From contig NC_088173.1 in NCBI RefSeq assembly GCF_028769735.1, positions 67,704,963 through 67,768,962 of the forward strand: a stretch of 64,000 bases of DNA, written 5' to 3'. Below are positions 49,627-62,574 of this stretch, in pieces. The stretch comes from Zonotrichia leucophrys gambelii. Its lineage: Eukaryota > Chordata > Aves > Passeriformes > Passerellidae. The stretch's first letter is position 1. Each line of letters begins with the position of its first letter. Both the position numbers and the translations under genes were made by a program. The notes below the pieces were generated by a model that searched no databases, was not told the origin of the DNA, and saw only the letters and a list, made by a program, of their open reading frames with translations.

Positions 49627-50434
49627 ATCCATGACCTCCACTCCCCCAGCCTTTAACCAGGAACCTTCCCTCAATCAGGGCACAGGGACTCAAAATCTGA
49701 CACCTGAGGCAACTCTTGTGTTTATACACCTGAAATATTCTCTCTTGAATTGTTACACATATAATCATCTAAGCTGAGCACTTTACACAATGCACTGGTC
49801 TCTAACTTTTGCTAGTAAAGTTTATTGTAAACAAAAAAATGAAATAATTTCTACTTAATTAGTGGCAAATCATTGAGATAAAAAATCAGAGTGAGCCATT
49901 CTACAAACACCTATTATACTAAATGAAAAGGTTACTCTGTTTGGGGATTTTTTTTTAATCAGCCATTCATTGCTAAGAGCTAATTACATTTTAATTTTTA
50001 TGAATTATGAGGATTAAGGTCACCATGTTAGTGACTGTTTCCTCTCAAAATGGTCAAGAACTGTTTGATCTGTTATGCAAAATGTGTTTACCCAGTGGTC
50101 AGATCTGTGCTGTTCTGGTCTTCAGCTCTGCTGAAAATGTCATTATGAAAAAGACAATTTGTCACCTTTTCTTACCTCTCCCTGCAATCCACAAAAAGGC
50201 AGCAGTTTGTGTTCTACCTGTAATTTATTTCCTAAAGTAAATCTATCACAATATTTTCTGATGTAAAACAAGGGAGTAAAAAGATAAAGAATGAAATGTA
50301 CTGAAAAAAGTAAAGTCTGTGACAAACTTAATTAAATAGATCACAAAATAAAGAAAGGCATCATATCCATAAATGTTATTGAGAGATCTGAGGAATTAAT
50401 CATTGCAAAACAGCCCCAAGGGAGAAATACAGTG

Positions 50435-50466
50435 GGAATATATATTACAGGGAATATATATTACAG
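50435..50466. repeat. Perfect 16-bp tandem duplication
   Basis: GGAATATATATTACAG twice in direct succession with no mismatch, indicating a recent slippage duplication. Confidence 0.9.
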
Positions 50467-51013
50467 AATCAGGAGAAACAAACAGAAAGTAATTTTTTTT
50501 GAAATTTATTTGTACATAATCATTATTTTAATACTTATTACCTGATGAAAATTACAAATCTGTGTTTGCTAACCCATAAATTGTATTCAGTAGCTTTTCA
50601 AAGAGACACAGCTAGGAAGAAGCTTCAGCTAATGGAGAAATTACAATCTGAGTTGAAATTATTAAGAAAAATAATTCTGTTCTTAAATAATGAAATTATT
50701 TTTAGGGTCACAATTTGAAGCCGTGTCTGACTACAGCTGATTAGAAAATTGCATGGTTATGCATACAAGTGTATATTGTGCATTCTCATACACACTAGAA
50801 CATGAGGTAGTGACAATTACAGTAATTTAGCAGACCATGGAAATAGGAGTCAGGGTTATTTAGAGACTAAGAATAGAAATAAAAACAACAAAAAAAATTC
50901 ATTACAGGAAATTCACTGTCCCAGCCACTCTGAAGTGGTGATTAATTTTCCAATTCAGGGTCACACAGTGATATCAAAAGAGACAGAAGACCCATGACAT
51001 TTAATACAGGAAT

Positions 51014-51051
51014 TTTTTGTTTTCCTTTGGAGTTTTTGTTTTCCTTTGGAG
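51014..51051. repeat. Perfect 19-bp tandem duplication
   Basis: TTTTTGTTTTCCTTTGGAG twice in direct succession with no mismatch. Confidence 0.9.
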
Positions 51052-51962
51052 TTTTCAGCTCCCTTCATTGCCTGCAGAGAAAGCCATGAGCAATGAGGTG
51101 ATCAGATCACAAGCTTGGAGTTAAGTGGGATTAATTCAGAGCAGATCTCCGAAAACTTTTCCTGTTTTCTCCTAAGTGTGCAAACAGATGTATGAGGTTA
51201 TTTGGAGACACTCCTGAGTTTTAAGGTGGTGTTGGGCTGTGGGGGAACTCTGACCTGGCATCCTGCAGAGCCCTGGCCAGGTCAATGGGATAAACTGACA
51301 GCAGCCAGCAAAGGCACCTGAGAGCAGCAGGGCTCGTGGCAGATGAGGTGCAGACATGTGAGAACTCGAGCCTTGACAGGGATTTTTAAAACACACGCCT
51401 GCAGTCCACTCAGCAGAGAAAATGAGGTTAACAAAGCAGCCTCTTCCCCATCTCTCTGCTCCCAGCAGGCACCAGGTGAAGTGCTACGAGCACTTGACAA
51501 ATACCAATTTCTGTAAACTCTGGTCCCTGTTTGTTTCCATTATCTCAGGGAGTAGCAACTTCAGTCACGAGTTAAGGGCTGACAGTTACCCTGGAGAAAG
51601 AATAACAATTAATTCTGCTCCCAGCCAGCGCCAGAGAGGAGGAAAATAATTCTGAAGCTTCTGTTATTTTTCTCATTAGCCTGTGCAGCATGCCAGGAGC
51701 TGGACTGTGCAAAGAGGAGTTTGCAGTCCCATTTTGCTGCTGCACTTTATCAGGAAAACTGCACAGTGTGTACATTGCTTAAAGGTTTGAAATAAAAATC
51801 ATCCAAATTTCAGCACATCTTCAACTGGATATGAAAGCAAAAGTAATCTCTCTCCTTATAGTGATAGCAGAGCCCTGGAAAAAAGATAGAATCTAAAATG
51901 TTAAGCTTTGTGTTTTCCCAGATCAACTGCACCTGTGTAAGCAGTATGATAAATGATATAAT

Positions 51963-52250
51963 TGTTAGATGTGATGATTGTTTAGTAATTAAATATAATT
52001 ATTATATAACCATAAGAAGAATAATGAGAAACTATGTTGGAAATTCAGAGGGGGGCTAAATCTATGTATACAATAGACAATATAAGTTTAATAATTAACA
52101 TGAAAGTTATATAACGATAGAGTATAAAAACATGATCATCTCAGATGTATGGTTGGAATCAGATTTTGGTAATACCCCGATTCCCAGAGCTCTAAAATAA
52201 AAAGCACCACATATAATCACTACGTGATTATGTGTTTTTGAATGCTAACA
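51963..52250 (+). mobile_element. Solo LTR, single copy
   Basis: 288 bp with matched ends TGTTAG...CTAACA. TATAAAAA at 52123-52130 and AATAAA at 52196-52201 are in the proper order and spacing for an LTR, leaving about 50 bp of U5. The flanking six bases (tataat and atagca) do not match, so no TSD was found. No similar copy occurs in this window. The family is not named. Confidence 0.75.
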
Positions 52251-53447
52251 ATAGCAATGCCATCATACGTACTGATCCTTCCAAGACATGGCAATGATAA
52301 ATATTCTCAGAAAGATTTGAAGATTTTCCTTTGTTCCTATTGTGTAACCACTCTGACTGACTCAGAGAGTGGGGACAGAGCTGTCACACCCTGAATAAAG
52401 AATGAGTGTCTGAGATTTGAGCAACCTGCACCACACAGGTCCTTCTCTTCTTTACGCCACACGCCTGAAGTCCAGATCCATCACATCAGCATTTTAAGTT
52501 GATGTATTACATAAGGATTTTAAGTTGAGTAGGCTTTAAGTGCACTTAAATAAAATAAGGAGAACCAGTTTGACCCATAATGTGAAAAACTTTTCCTGAG
52601 ACAGCTGCTCTGAGTGGGTGAGGAGGTTCAGCTAAATTGCTTCTCAGAGGTTATAACCTGGGGGTTATAATTGCTTCTCAGGGGTTCCAACCAACGCCTG
52701 CTTCCCATCCTTTTCTCCATGGCAATTCAGAAAATACCATTGCTTGGCAAAAGTTCACTTCATGAAGTTTATGACCTGACATCCAAGACCTTGATTGAAG
52801 AGAACAAAAACCAAAGTATTGTGCTGATCTGGTATTTTAATTTAATTTGATAGTGAAAACAAAAAACATTTTTCAGCTTAAACCAAAGTAAGATTACAGA
52901 AATTTGTTTTTAATGTTTTATGTTAAAGTGATTTTTAATGTCTTTAATTGACAAAAGAACATTGGTAAGGTCTAAAAATTTGCATTTCACAGAGGGTATT
53001 TTGCTCTTTTTTTCATTTTTGGATGCTTTTACTTTTCTCAAGATATAATAGATTTAAAGAAAGATAGGCTGCAAAATAGTCACATGGACAAAAGGCAAAT
53101 CCTTTACATTTCAACAAGTTGGGGAAAAAAATTCTCCCTTTACTTTTCCTCAGCCCATTTCTTAAAACATTCAAAATAGTTAATCAATCAGATATTGTCT
53201 TACAGATTATTTTGGATTTACCTTTCCCTCAAATGCATATTTACAAAACAAAGTGTACAAAAACTTTGCTAAGCTCCAAGTTATCACCATTGTTTGGAAA
53301 TTAAAAACTGAGACAACTTTAATATCTGACCTTAAATAAAAGTCCTGCCTTTCTCCTCATTTGGTTCTCTGAATTTTCTTATTTTGTTTTGATTGAATCT
53401 GTCCAGTTCAATATTCTTATTATAGACTATATAACACTCATACAGAT

Positions 53448-53493
53448 GTATTTATATGTATATAAATAGTGTATTTATATGTATATAAATAGA
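53448..53493. repeat. 23-bp tandem duplication
   Basis: GTATTTATATGTATATAAAT plus three bases, twice in a row, with one mismatch at the last base. Confidence 0.88.
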
Positions 53494-53589
53494 ACCCATG
53501 ATTCAGCCTTTCCAAATACACCTCTTACTATCACTGAATGGTACTGTGCCATTTTAAACTTTAATTTCTGTTTCAGGTTCTTTCAGATT

Positions 53590-53615
53590 TCAAAAACCTT
53601 TTCAAAGGTTTTTGA
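53590..53615. other. Perfect hairpin, 12-bp stem, 2-nt loop
   Basis: Arms TCAAAAACCTTT and AAAGGTTTTTGA around TC. The arms are exact complements. It is not within a recognised repeat. Function unknown. Confidence 0.85.
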
Positions 53616-54676
53616 TGTTTTGACACATTTCCCTGTTAAGATTTTTTAAAGATTTCGTTTATGGGTTTTCGCTTTCAGTGGAAACAGGAAAAGGGAAACA
53701 AATGAAACATTAGCATAAAAATACACAAGGGGACGTAAATGGCGTTTGAAGCATAACTTTAGTGATTCTTTATTTTTCTTAGTCTTAGATCTATTCATTT
53801 ACAATCATATCCCCTGAAGAAAGATGATCTGAAATGAATTAAGAAATTACTTCCATTAGTTTGTTCATTCATTAGGAATAGACTTCTGGGCCTGCAGGAC
53901 TATGAAAAGAGGGGTTTCAAAGAGGAAGGATGCCTTTGTAACATAGCCCATACATTAGAATAATTTTACTCATTAAATGATACTTTATGACAGATTAAAA
54001 AGAATAATATTGAAATAGTGCAGAAAAATATAATGTCATTTATAGATTAATTAAAGCAATATATATACCTTTTTAATTACTTTCTTAGTTTACTGAGAAT
54101 AATAATTTTGAGTTTTAGCCTTTAAGTGTGACTAGTTTCAAGATAGTAGGCAAAACCACACAGATAAATTTTTCTGGCTGGGTCAGATGGAGTTTCAGTT
54201 AAAATAGTAAAAAAAAAGTCTGACTGGTTTCATGGGATTCTACAAAAAATATTTTTGTGTTTCCTTATCTCTTTGTAACCTCATAATTGATAGATAAAAT
54301 ACAAGTCAAAGCTAAAAGTCTGATTTAAGTCTTGATCCATCCAATTGAGCACTGGAAGTTTAAATTATACGAATATGCAACCATGAAAAAAAGTAGTACA
54401 GTACATATAAACAAAAACCCAAGCATCAAACATTTCCAAAAACCTATTTGAGAAAAAAAAGAAGATATTCTTTATCTATTTAAATCAAAGCTTACTAAAC
54501 TGCATCTCTTAAAAATGTTTATCAGTTATTAATCAACTGATTTATATCTAGACAAGGTTGCTTAATTCTCATTACAATAAAGAAATTAGAAAACTCCAGA
54601 TGATTCTGTGGGATCAATTTTAGAGTGGTTCACCACAAATTAAAGTAGAATAGTTAAAGTTTTTTGACCATTATGC

Positions 54677-54737
54677 AAAAAACCCAAACAAACAAACAGA
54701 AACAAAAACAAACAAACAAAAAACAAAAATAAAAAAT
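54677..54737. repeat. A-rich (CAAA)n low-complexity tract
   Basis: Runs of AAACAAAC-type units. This is simple sequence. Confidence 0.85.
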
Positions 54738-55277
54738 CCAGATGTCAATGCAGAGTAACTCTGTCTACTAGGAGGAAAAAAACCCAAACCTTCCCTGATT
54801 TTTCTCTGTGGTGAGATATTGTTCATTGGGGAAAAAAATAGAAAAGAAAGCAAAACAACCAAAATAGAACCCTAAGCCAAACAAAAAAAAAAAAATAACT
54901 TTTGCCTAAATATGAAGATCCTTTGTAAAACGAGAAAAATTATACCTGGATTTGACTGAAGAATTTTTCTACAAACACTTTTAGTAACAGGTCACAGTCA
55001 CAGCTGCTGCCTTCCTGCCACAAGTTAAGCACTGTAAGTCTCAAGTATTTAGTCTTCTTTTCTACTGTGAAGCTTTTTTATTAAAGTTGAACTGAATATT
55101 TTATGAGAAATTTTGCAAAATAATAAACCTAAGAGCGCATGGATATTTGGAATTTGGAAGCACAGCCATCATACAGAATCAGAGTACATAATTATAGTGA
55201 CAAAATTCTATAGGAGAAGTGAAGAGGAGGCTGCTGTAGATGAGTCCATGAAGAACCAGCAGAAAATACACTTCTAC

Positions 55278-55739
55278 TGATGCCTCAGGTTTTAGCTTTT
55301 ATATTTTTCAGATTCTGTGCTGCTTTAGTGTGTAGGTTTGAGCTTCACATGAGGGGACGGTGAGCTCTGTGCACAGAGCAGGGAGACAAAACAATTCCTG
55401 CTCCAGCTGGGCACCAAGGACAAATGATCCAAATCTCAGCCCAAGAGCACAAACACCGTGGGCTGGAGAGAGAAAAACAAGCAGGGTGGGACTGCAGGGG
55501 CTAAAGCTGGAATGGGACAATGAACTGCAGGATGCAAATGGAGCAGAACTTATGAAATTGAGAAACCCCGTGACTGGTTGTGCATTTTGTGACCATTTTG
55601 GTTCATCTTGGGTGCAGCCCTGGCTGGGCTCTTGTGCTGCCCAAGGTGGATCCACTGAGGAGATCCTTTTAATAAATCCCTGCTTTATTCTTTAGCTCTG
55701 TCCAGCCTCTGTTCTAGGTCAGCCCTTCCCAAGGCATCA
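55278..55739 (+). mobile_element. ERV 5' LTR (with primer binding site, truncated interior)
   Basis: A 462-bp LTR with inverted-repeat ends TGATGCCT...AGGCATCA and AATAAA at 55671-55676. Six bases after its end comes a primer-binding-site sequence, so this is a 5' LTR with some leader, not a solo LTR. No matching 3' LTR or gag/pol sequence is seen downstream, so the provirus is truncated. The primer type differs from that of family C, suggesting a different ERV lineage. The frames at 55308-55695 lie in the LTR and are not genes. Confidence 0.85.
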
Positions 55740-55744
55740 GTTTC

Positions 55745-55762
55745 TGGTGACCCAGACGGGAT
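55745..55762 (+). other. Primer binding site, tRNA-Trp type
   Basis: TGGTGACCCAGACGGGAT matches the tRNA-Trp primer site (TGGTGACCCCGACGTGAT, as recalled) at 16 of 18 positions. It lies just downstream of the LTR end. Trp primers are used by alpharetroviruses and some other avian ERVs, so this supports an ERV 5' end but does not name the family. Confidence 0.8.
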
Positions 55763-58580
55763 GAGATGTGGCACCTGTACAACAAAGGAGCTTCTTCCTG
55801 CCCTGGCCTGGCCTCCCAAACACTCTGGAATCTGGCAAGGAGCATTCACTGCAGATGGACCAGCAGGAGCTCACATAACACTGTGCAGATTAATCCATCT
55901 GGCACCAAAGTGTTGGATATGGTGTTTTTGTTAGCTGTTTACCACATTTTTTTCCCCCACTCTACATAAAAGCAGGGAAGGGCTTTTTCATGTCCACCAG
56001 CCACATTCTGTAAACTTCCTTTGCTGCCAAGAGGGTGTTTGAGCAAACTGCTCCACACCCTCCTGCTCCTGAGTCACTTTGGGATGCTCTTGAACATTAT
56101 CCCCTCTGTAAATGGATGGCAGATTGTTTGGGCTGTGATTAAATTAGGCAGGCACAGGTGGCATCACCTACTGTAAATTTGTCAACTTTTTGCATCTACA
56201 GCAGCAGCTGCTCTTCTTTATCTTGTAATAACTCAACAAAGAGGAGAAGGAAAGGATGCTGAGCCCATGAGGTGGATCACATGGAAAAGTCCCACAGGTT
56301 TCAGAGAGCTGGGATGCTGCCCATGCCATTGCTCAGTGACAGATATCTCCCTGCTCTGGTCTCCACAGGAGATTTTGGCGTGAAGGGGCATTAAATCAGC
56401 AGCAGGGAAGATATGGCATTTTTGATCCAGCCATAGGAATTCAAGATATACACTTGCTCTGATATACCTCTGTACAGCCAGGTGTCCAAGGAAATGCATG
56501 AGTGCCTGGTTATTACCTTTAAACACAAGGGTATGTTGGAGGCCAAACTAAAGCCTGTGTAGATCAAGAGAGTTTTTATTCACTGCAGCTGTCCTTAGGT
56601 CGGGCTGTCAGTGTGCTGACATTTCTGGTGTTTGTCCTTTTTAGGAGTGGTTTGGATCCTACAGTCCCATAATTACATTAATGATTCTGATTTCCTTGGG
56701 CCTGAGGGAAGGAAGTTTCTTGGTCATGGACAAAGACAAAAGAGCTAAACCTTCAACACCATGAGCTCTGATAGCTCCAAATTCACTCACTGAGTCCAAA
56801 TACGCCATTTGTAACTAATTTTTGTGACTTCATTAAATTGATGGATGTTTTACAAGATATAAATAATCTGTTTTACAAGACATAAATAGCTCATGGCTTG
56901 TGCAGGTTGGCAGAGCAAAGAGGTGCCACCCTTGATGAGAAAACAGAGAGGCAGGAAATCTAAGGGTGAATACAGATAAAAGAATAAATAAGATTAATTG
57001 GCTGGTAGATAAGGCAGGTTGGAGATCAGAAGAATCTTTCAAAATATTAAAATAATGATTATAATGTCCTCAGTCTGGAATAACTCTTTGAAAACAGAGC
57101 ACCTTTTTTGTTTTGAATAATGCTGTACAACCCATTGACTGTGATAGCACAAAAGTTGGATAACCCAAAAATCTCTTTCAAGACTTCCATTTGAGCATTG
57201 TCCCACAATAAAACTTCTGATATGACATAGTTTTCATTTAGTCTTTAGCATATTTTAACAGAACCTTTCTGATTTAAAAATGCAGTGCTCCAGACCAAAT
57301 TCATTTTGCGAAAATGTACCAGGGCATTAGGTTTTATTCCAGTGCAGATTGAATATAAACATTTATGTCTGGAAAGCTGCTGCAAAGTCAAATTATCCTC
57401 TGGCCAGCTTTAGCTGAGTATGATACACACAGGTGGTTCTTACCTTCTTCTTTGAAAGCAGGAACAAATGACAGAAAAATCCCCAAAACTAACACTGACT
57501 GCAATTACAGGCACAACCTGGAACCATGTGCACTGAGAATTTCCATGCCAGTTGGTGGTCTCAGCTTGATTTCCTGTTTCTTCCATTTATTTTATATTAC
57601 TCAGACATTTTCATTTCTACCTGTTACCAGATATATTAAGAGATTTTTTTTTTTTTGCTGTTTTTTCCCCCTACCTGCAAAGTTTCCAGGGAATCAACAC
57701 CAAAACTCATAGATTCTGTGTGCCCATTCAACAGTTCTGTCACTGACATCCCCAGTTTGTGCTGTTTATCTGTATATTTGATTCTCTCACATTTTTCCCT
57801 CTTTGCTGTCATCCATCCAGCACAATGCTTTCTAAGCAGTGATGGATCATCACACAGGTAAGTGTTTCATTGATAATACCTCTCTGGTTGGTATTTGGAA
57901 ACTTTCAGTCTGCACTTTAAAAGTCCCAACGTTAATTACGCTCCCTGACTCTCCAGGGTTTACATGTCCTTTTCCATTCCCATAAAAGACTGCAGAAGTA
58001 ATTTGGAAAAAGAACTGGTGCAAGTTTTTCAAGGTCAACTTTGATCCAGTTTTGTGCCTTGTTAGTATCGATCAGTGCTCCCAGTCTAGTGTCACTTTTT
58101 ATTTGTACACATCTTTTATTTTTCCCACCTCTTGGTCATCACGTCAACACAAAATGTGGACAAGATTAGGCCTGGCACTGCACCTCCATTTGTTTTCCTG
58201 CTTTTGCACTGCCTCAATCTGTCCTACTCAATTTTTAGCCTCTTAACTATGCCAATGTTTAATCCAGGTGAGAATTCACCATTAGACTCATGCTTGTTAG
58301 TTCTGTGCATTCACTGTTTGTCTTTTCCTATACAGTGAATCCTTTGAAAAAGCCACAATATTTTTAATATCTAAGTTTCCCCAATTTGAGACCTGACTTG
58401 GGCACTTCTAAGGATGGTGACTGGAACCTTAAAGGAAGGAATGTTCCCTGGAAAGCCAATAAGATATGACTTTCAATATTTCTAGTGAAACACTCAACTG
58501 AGTAAGGTTTTATCCTCTAAGGATGTGAGTAGACAGCACCAGGACAAGAACATCTCTGCTACAAACCAGTTCTATTGTCA
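55763..58580. other. About 2.8 kb without recognisable gene
   Basis: The first part (to about 55960) may be ERV leader. ctctac at 55960-55965 matches the ttctac before the LTR at 5 of 6 positions, which could be chance. An open minus-strand frame at 56233-56526 (97 codons) is unusually protein-like but unrecognised. The remainder is AT-rich with no repeat recognised. Confidence 0.45.
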
Positions 58581-58586
58581 TTATAA

Positions 58587-58894
58587 TGTTGGGAATTTAG
58601 CTGACTAGAGACTGGAAAAGTACAAGGCCGTGGCTATTCCAAGTCCTGCACCTGCAAGATAGCGTGTCCTTGGGCCTAGCTGGGTGTGATAACGAAGTGG
58701 ACAGGGAGACGTGAGAAGTAGAGAACATAAACCCAAAGGAATGAGGAAGAGTTGATGGTATAGTTTAACCAATAGATCGTTTGGCTTACAGAATATTCAT
58801 AAGCTTATTATTTGCTGTATAAGTGTTTGATGCTCTCTTTAATAAATCGGACCTGCGATGAACCATCTGGTGTCCTGGTCCCCTTCCTTCGACA
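58587..58894 (+). mobile_element. Solo LTR, single copy
   Basis: 308 bp, TGTTGGGAATTTAGC...CCTTCGACA, with a perfect 6-bp TSD ttataa (58581-58586 and 58895-58900). TATAAG at 58818-58823 and AATAAA at 58841-58846 mark the promoter and polyadenylation regions, leaving a 48-bp U5. No related copy occurs in the window. The 6-bp TSD fits a class II ERV. No interior remains. Confidence 0.9.
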
Positions 58895-58900
58895 TTATAA

Positions 58901-61900
58901 TGCAAGAGTTCTAGTGTCATTACATTGCAAGGGTTCCATGTTGCTGGAGTTTTGTACCTCCTTGATGTTTCTTGTGGGCAGCTCCTCCAGGCACTGACTC
59001 TTCCTTGTCCTCACAGCAGCCAACTGACTCCAGTTTCCCTCAACCAAATAATCTACTCTTTTATAACACTCTTCTGACTGGCTACAGGTGTAATCCTTAA
59101 TAATTGTCTCAGCTGCAACTCTTTAGGGGGTAAGATTACTTTATATACTGCCTTTATTTACTTATGTTCTATCCCTCTGCACAGTTCCAGAGCACAAATC
59201 TAAATGCAGCAAAAATCTGCAGCTCGTGTTGGTCCAGACAAGGCCGTCACGGTGGCCTTGCCTGTGCTTATCAATAAAGAGGACTCAGTACAAAAAGATA
59301 CAGATGCTGACCACACAGAGTGTCCTGGGCCAGTTAAACACGTTCTGTTCTCTATTTGACTCTTTTGATCCTCTGGCAATCACAACAGCTCTGCAACACA
59401 GCTTTGCCACCCCTGTTCAGAGCTGCAGCTGAGCAACCTGCTCACGTGTTTGTTTGGATGCTGCTGATGGGGAAATTCCTATTTTATATCCTTGAGATAA
59501 AGTGACAAATGCAGTTTTTGGAAAGATGAGAAGGACCTCTCAATCTGAAGATTTCTGTAAGCACCAAATAAATCTGAGGTGTACACACTAATTGTAACTG
59601 CAAAATATAATCTGTTGAAAGGAAAATTTAGAGGCACAGCATTTGCACCCATATTCTGCATAACAAATAATATTTTGCAATGTTACTGCCATTATTCCAA
59701 GAAATGCATAATAAATTTAAATTATCATACACATATAAGCTGAGCAGAATTTAAGTCATAAGCTTTAAGTAGAAGAGGTCCACCCATATATTTCTCAGAT
59801 ATCTTTTTCACAGAAATATTGAAAAAACCCACAGGATTGGATATTAAATAATATTAATCCAACTTTATTCAATAAACCGACAAGTAATGACAAGTATTGT
59901 GGAATATATATGTGTGTGCAAGGCTACAAATATCAAGAAAGAGGAAGCCCTTAATCCAAAAATGAAATCAGATAAAAAATAATGAGATGGAAAGCAATCA
60001 TCATCATCTTTACAATTCCCATTTTACACCTGTAGTTTGAAGGCCAGAAGCAGTTACATGATGTCTGAAGCTGTCAGTCTGAGGTGGTGCTGAAAATTAA
60101 GCCCATTTATTGCGAATATAAACCTTGTACTTTGTCCTTCACATTTGCCTTCGACTGAAGCCAGAGAAGCTCCAGCTTCCTCAGCACCTGGAGGCTCTGA
60201 CTTCCTTGGGTTTTTCACATTACACAGAGCTCTTCCTTGCTGTCCAGTGGCACTGGTTCAGTAAATGCACAGAAACAGATGGAGAATCACATCAGCTCAG
60301 CTCGAGGTAACTCATTCAAGTAATGAAGCAATTATTTCTAGGAAAACAGGATCAGCTCAGAGCTCTCAGTCATCTCCCATCCACAGAGACACCCCAGCAG
60401 ATGCACTTATGATATTCTTGTCTCCATTTTAAAAGCAGTTAAGAATTTAGCTAACACATGATGTAGCTCCTACAAAATTGCATTATGAATAATTAAATTG
60501 AAACCACTTTTTCCCCACTGTGGTCCATTACAGGGCTTTTTCTTTTCTTTGATATAGATAAAATCAGAAAAGAAGAAAAGAATCAGAATGGGGAATACTT
60601 CTGGTGTGGGATCCCATTGCTAGAGCGGGTTGGTGGCAAATCTCCAGCAGAGTGCTATAAAAGTCTTACTCGGGGGTTTCCTCTTGATAAGTTGTCTGCA
60701 ATATGAGGTTTTTTGCAGCAGAACATTGAGCAGTGGCATAAATTCCCTTGCAGTGCTCTCAGGCAAAAGGCACAAGATGATCATTTCCACACATGCTCCC
60801 AGTGAGATACTCCATTATGTAAGAAGGCACTTGGTGGAAAATAGAAATAATTTTTTTGGATCTAAGCTTGCCTGCCTGTACTTTAACTTTCCCAGGGAAA
60901 CTGAGATCTGGTGTCATTAGTTTAAACCATTTAAGATCCAAAAATTGATAACTGGGAAGGCTGGTATAGGCAAATATTAACTCTTTCTGCTGAGCTTTGC
61001 TGAACTTTCATCTTTCCAAATCTTAAAACGTCTAGTCAAAAGTAGAAATAGGCTCCCTGGTTTTTATTTGAGACAGGAAATCACCTCCAGAGTGTGATTT
61101 ATCCAGTGCAGAGACAGATCTCCAAGACAACTGTGACTTCTTTTGGAGATGCCTTTCTCTATTATTCCAAGGAAGACTGCATACCAGCTTATTAGTCTGA
61201 TAACTTTGTGCAAAAGGGTTCCTATCCCATAAATCAGACTGAATTTGTAACCCATACTTCTACTGTATCAGCTGGTAGCATCTCAAAATACTGATTTGCT
61301 TTGCTTTTTCTCATTTTGCCTTCATTATTTTAGTAGCAGCATGTGTGCCTCTTCCCCTTTGATGCTCCTCACTCTCTTTTCATGACTTCATTAGTGGTAG
61401 AATACATTTCAATTTCAATTTCAATGTAAAGACATTACTGGCCATAACAAGAAAAACATGATAGAAAATATTTTTGTACATGGTGCTTAAATTTTGTATT
61501 GTCTCCTCACTAGCAAAGCAAACCCTCCAGGCTCCTTGCCCCATAATTAGTTAAATTCCCAATTAAGCAGGATGTTTAAAAGCATGCATATGTTCAAGTG
61601 CACTCTACAAAGTTACCTTTTGGAATACAAAATAACAGCAATGGAAAAGTAAGAAGAATTATTCAGGGATAAAATGGAAGATGAAACCAAAATGATGATA
61701 TCCCACCTTTGGAAGGAAGAACATCTAGAGATATTGAGTCAGAATAGTGAGAGGACTCCAGCCTGGTTTTAAGCTGATGTTTGGAGAAGCCACAGCTGGA
61801 CAGCAGGATTTCCTGCAATAACAGGTGATATTTACCTTTGGAATCAGGAAATCTTTCTGCTCTGGCACTCCAGTGGGTGACAGTAATACTTGGATGCACA

Positions 61901-62574
61901 CTGAAAGCCTCTGAGAAACAATTTGGAAAACTTCCTATCAAAAGATTGCCAGTGTGCTGCTCACTGCACAAATCCAAGAGCAACGAACAAAAGTGAGGTT
62001 TGAAAAACAAAATACAAATACGAGTTTTTCCTCTGTTCTCTCAGAAGGCAGTAGTTCATAACAACAAGAAAAGAAACAGTGTCACTAGGAAATAATGTGG
62101 GTTCCTCCTGAGAGGAATTCTTCACAGTATACAGCACATAGTCATATAAAGCTGGCAAAATATGAATAAATGAATGGTAAAGTGAGTAAAAATCTAATAA
62201 AAAATATCTAGAAGATTCTACAAGTATTGAACAACTAGGAGTATATATGATGGTGCAATTCAATGGTTTTGGGGGTCAGACAAGAATTCACCATGTTATT
62301 TATTTTGCTGCTTCTTTTTCTCTTTTTTATATATAATACCTCTGCTATTCCCTGGAGGTCATTAAAATACCACACCAGTGAGTAGCAGATCAAGCTTGCC
62401 AGAAAAATTGTATAAAACAGGATCTGGAACCAGCGTGCAAATTTTGGAGGATGGAAGTGTAGAACAAATGAACATGGGGGACATACACTTTCTTCTTCAG
62501 GTTTTTAAACAGCAAAATTCATGAAATGCACAAATATCTCACCAACAGTGTTGCTAACAAGAGAAAAAGCAATG
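58901..62574. other. About 3.7 kb without recognisable gene or repeat
   Basis: AT-rich. A short inverted repeat AAGGCC/GGCCTT lies near 59240-59260, and a (ATTTCA)n-like run near 61405-61424. Frames are short and unrecognised. Confidence 0.5.

Larger units (their letters stand above)
49633..51962. other. About 2.3 kb without recognisable gene; two perfect short tandem duplications
   Basis: AT-rich with a more GC-rich segment at about 51150-51720. A 16-bp unit is duplicated at 50435-50466 and a 19-bp unit at 51014-51051. No exon or mobile element was recognised. Confidence 0.5.
52251..55277. other. About 3 kb without recognisable gene; includes small repeats and a hairpin
   Basis: AT-rich. 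It contains a near-perfect 23-bp tandem duplication (53448-53493), a perfect 12-bp-stem hairpin (53590-53615) and an A/C low-complexity tract (about 54677-54737). No exon was recognised. Confidence 0.5.

Noticed and set aside
51957..52256. A TSD around the 51963 LTR
   Set aside because: Flanking bases tataat and atagca do not match in any register I tried.
55273..55965. ttctac/ctctac as the TSD of the 55278 provirus
   Set aside because: One mismatch, no 3' LTR before the right-hand copy, and six-base near-matches are common; kept only as a hint.
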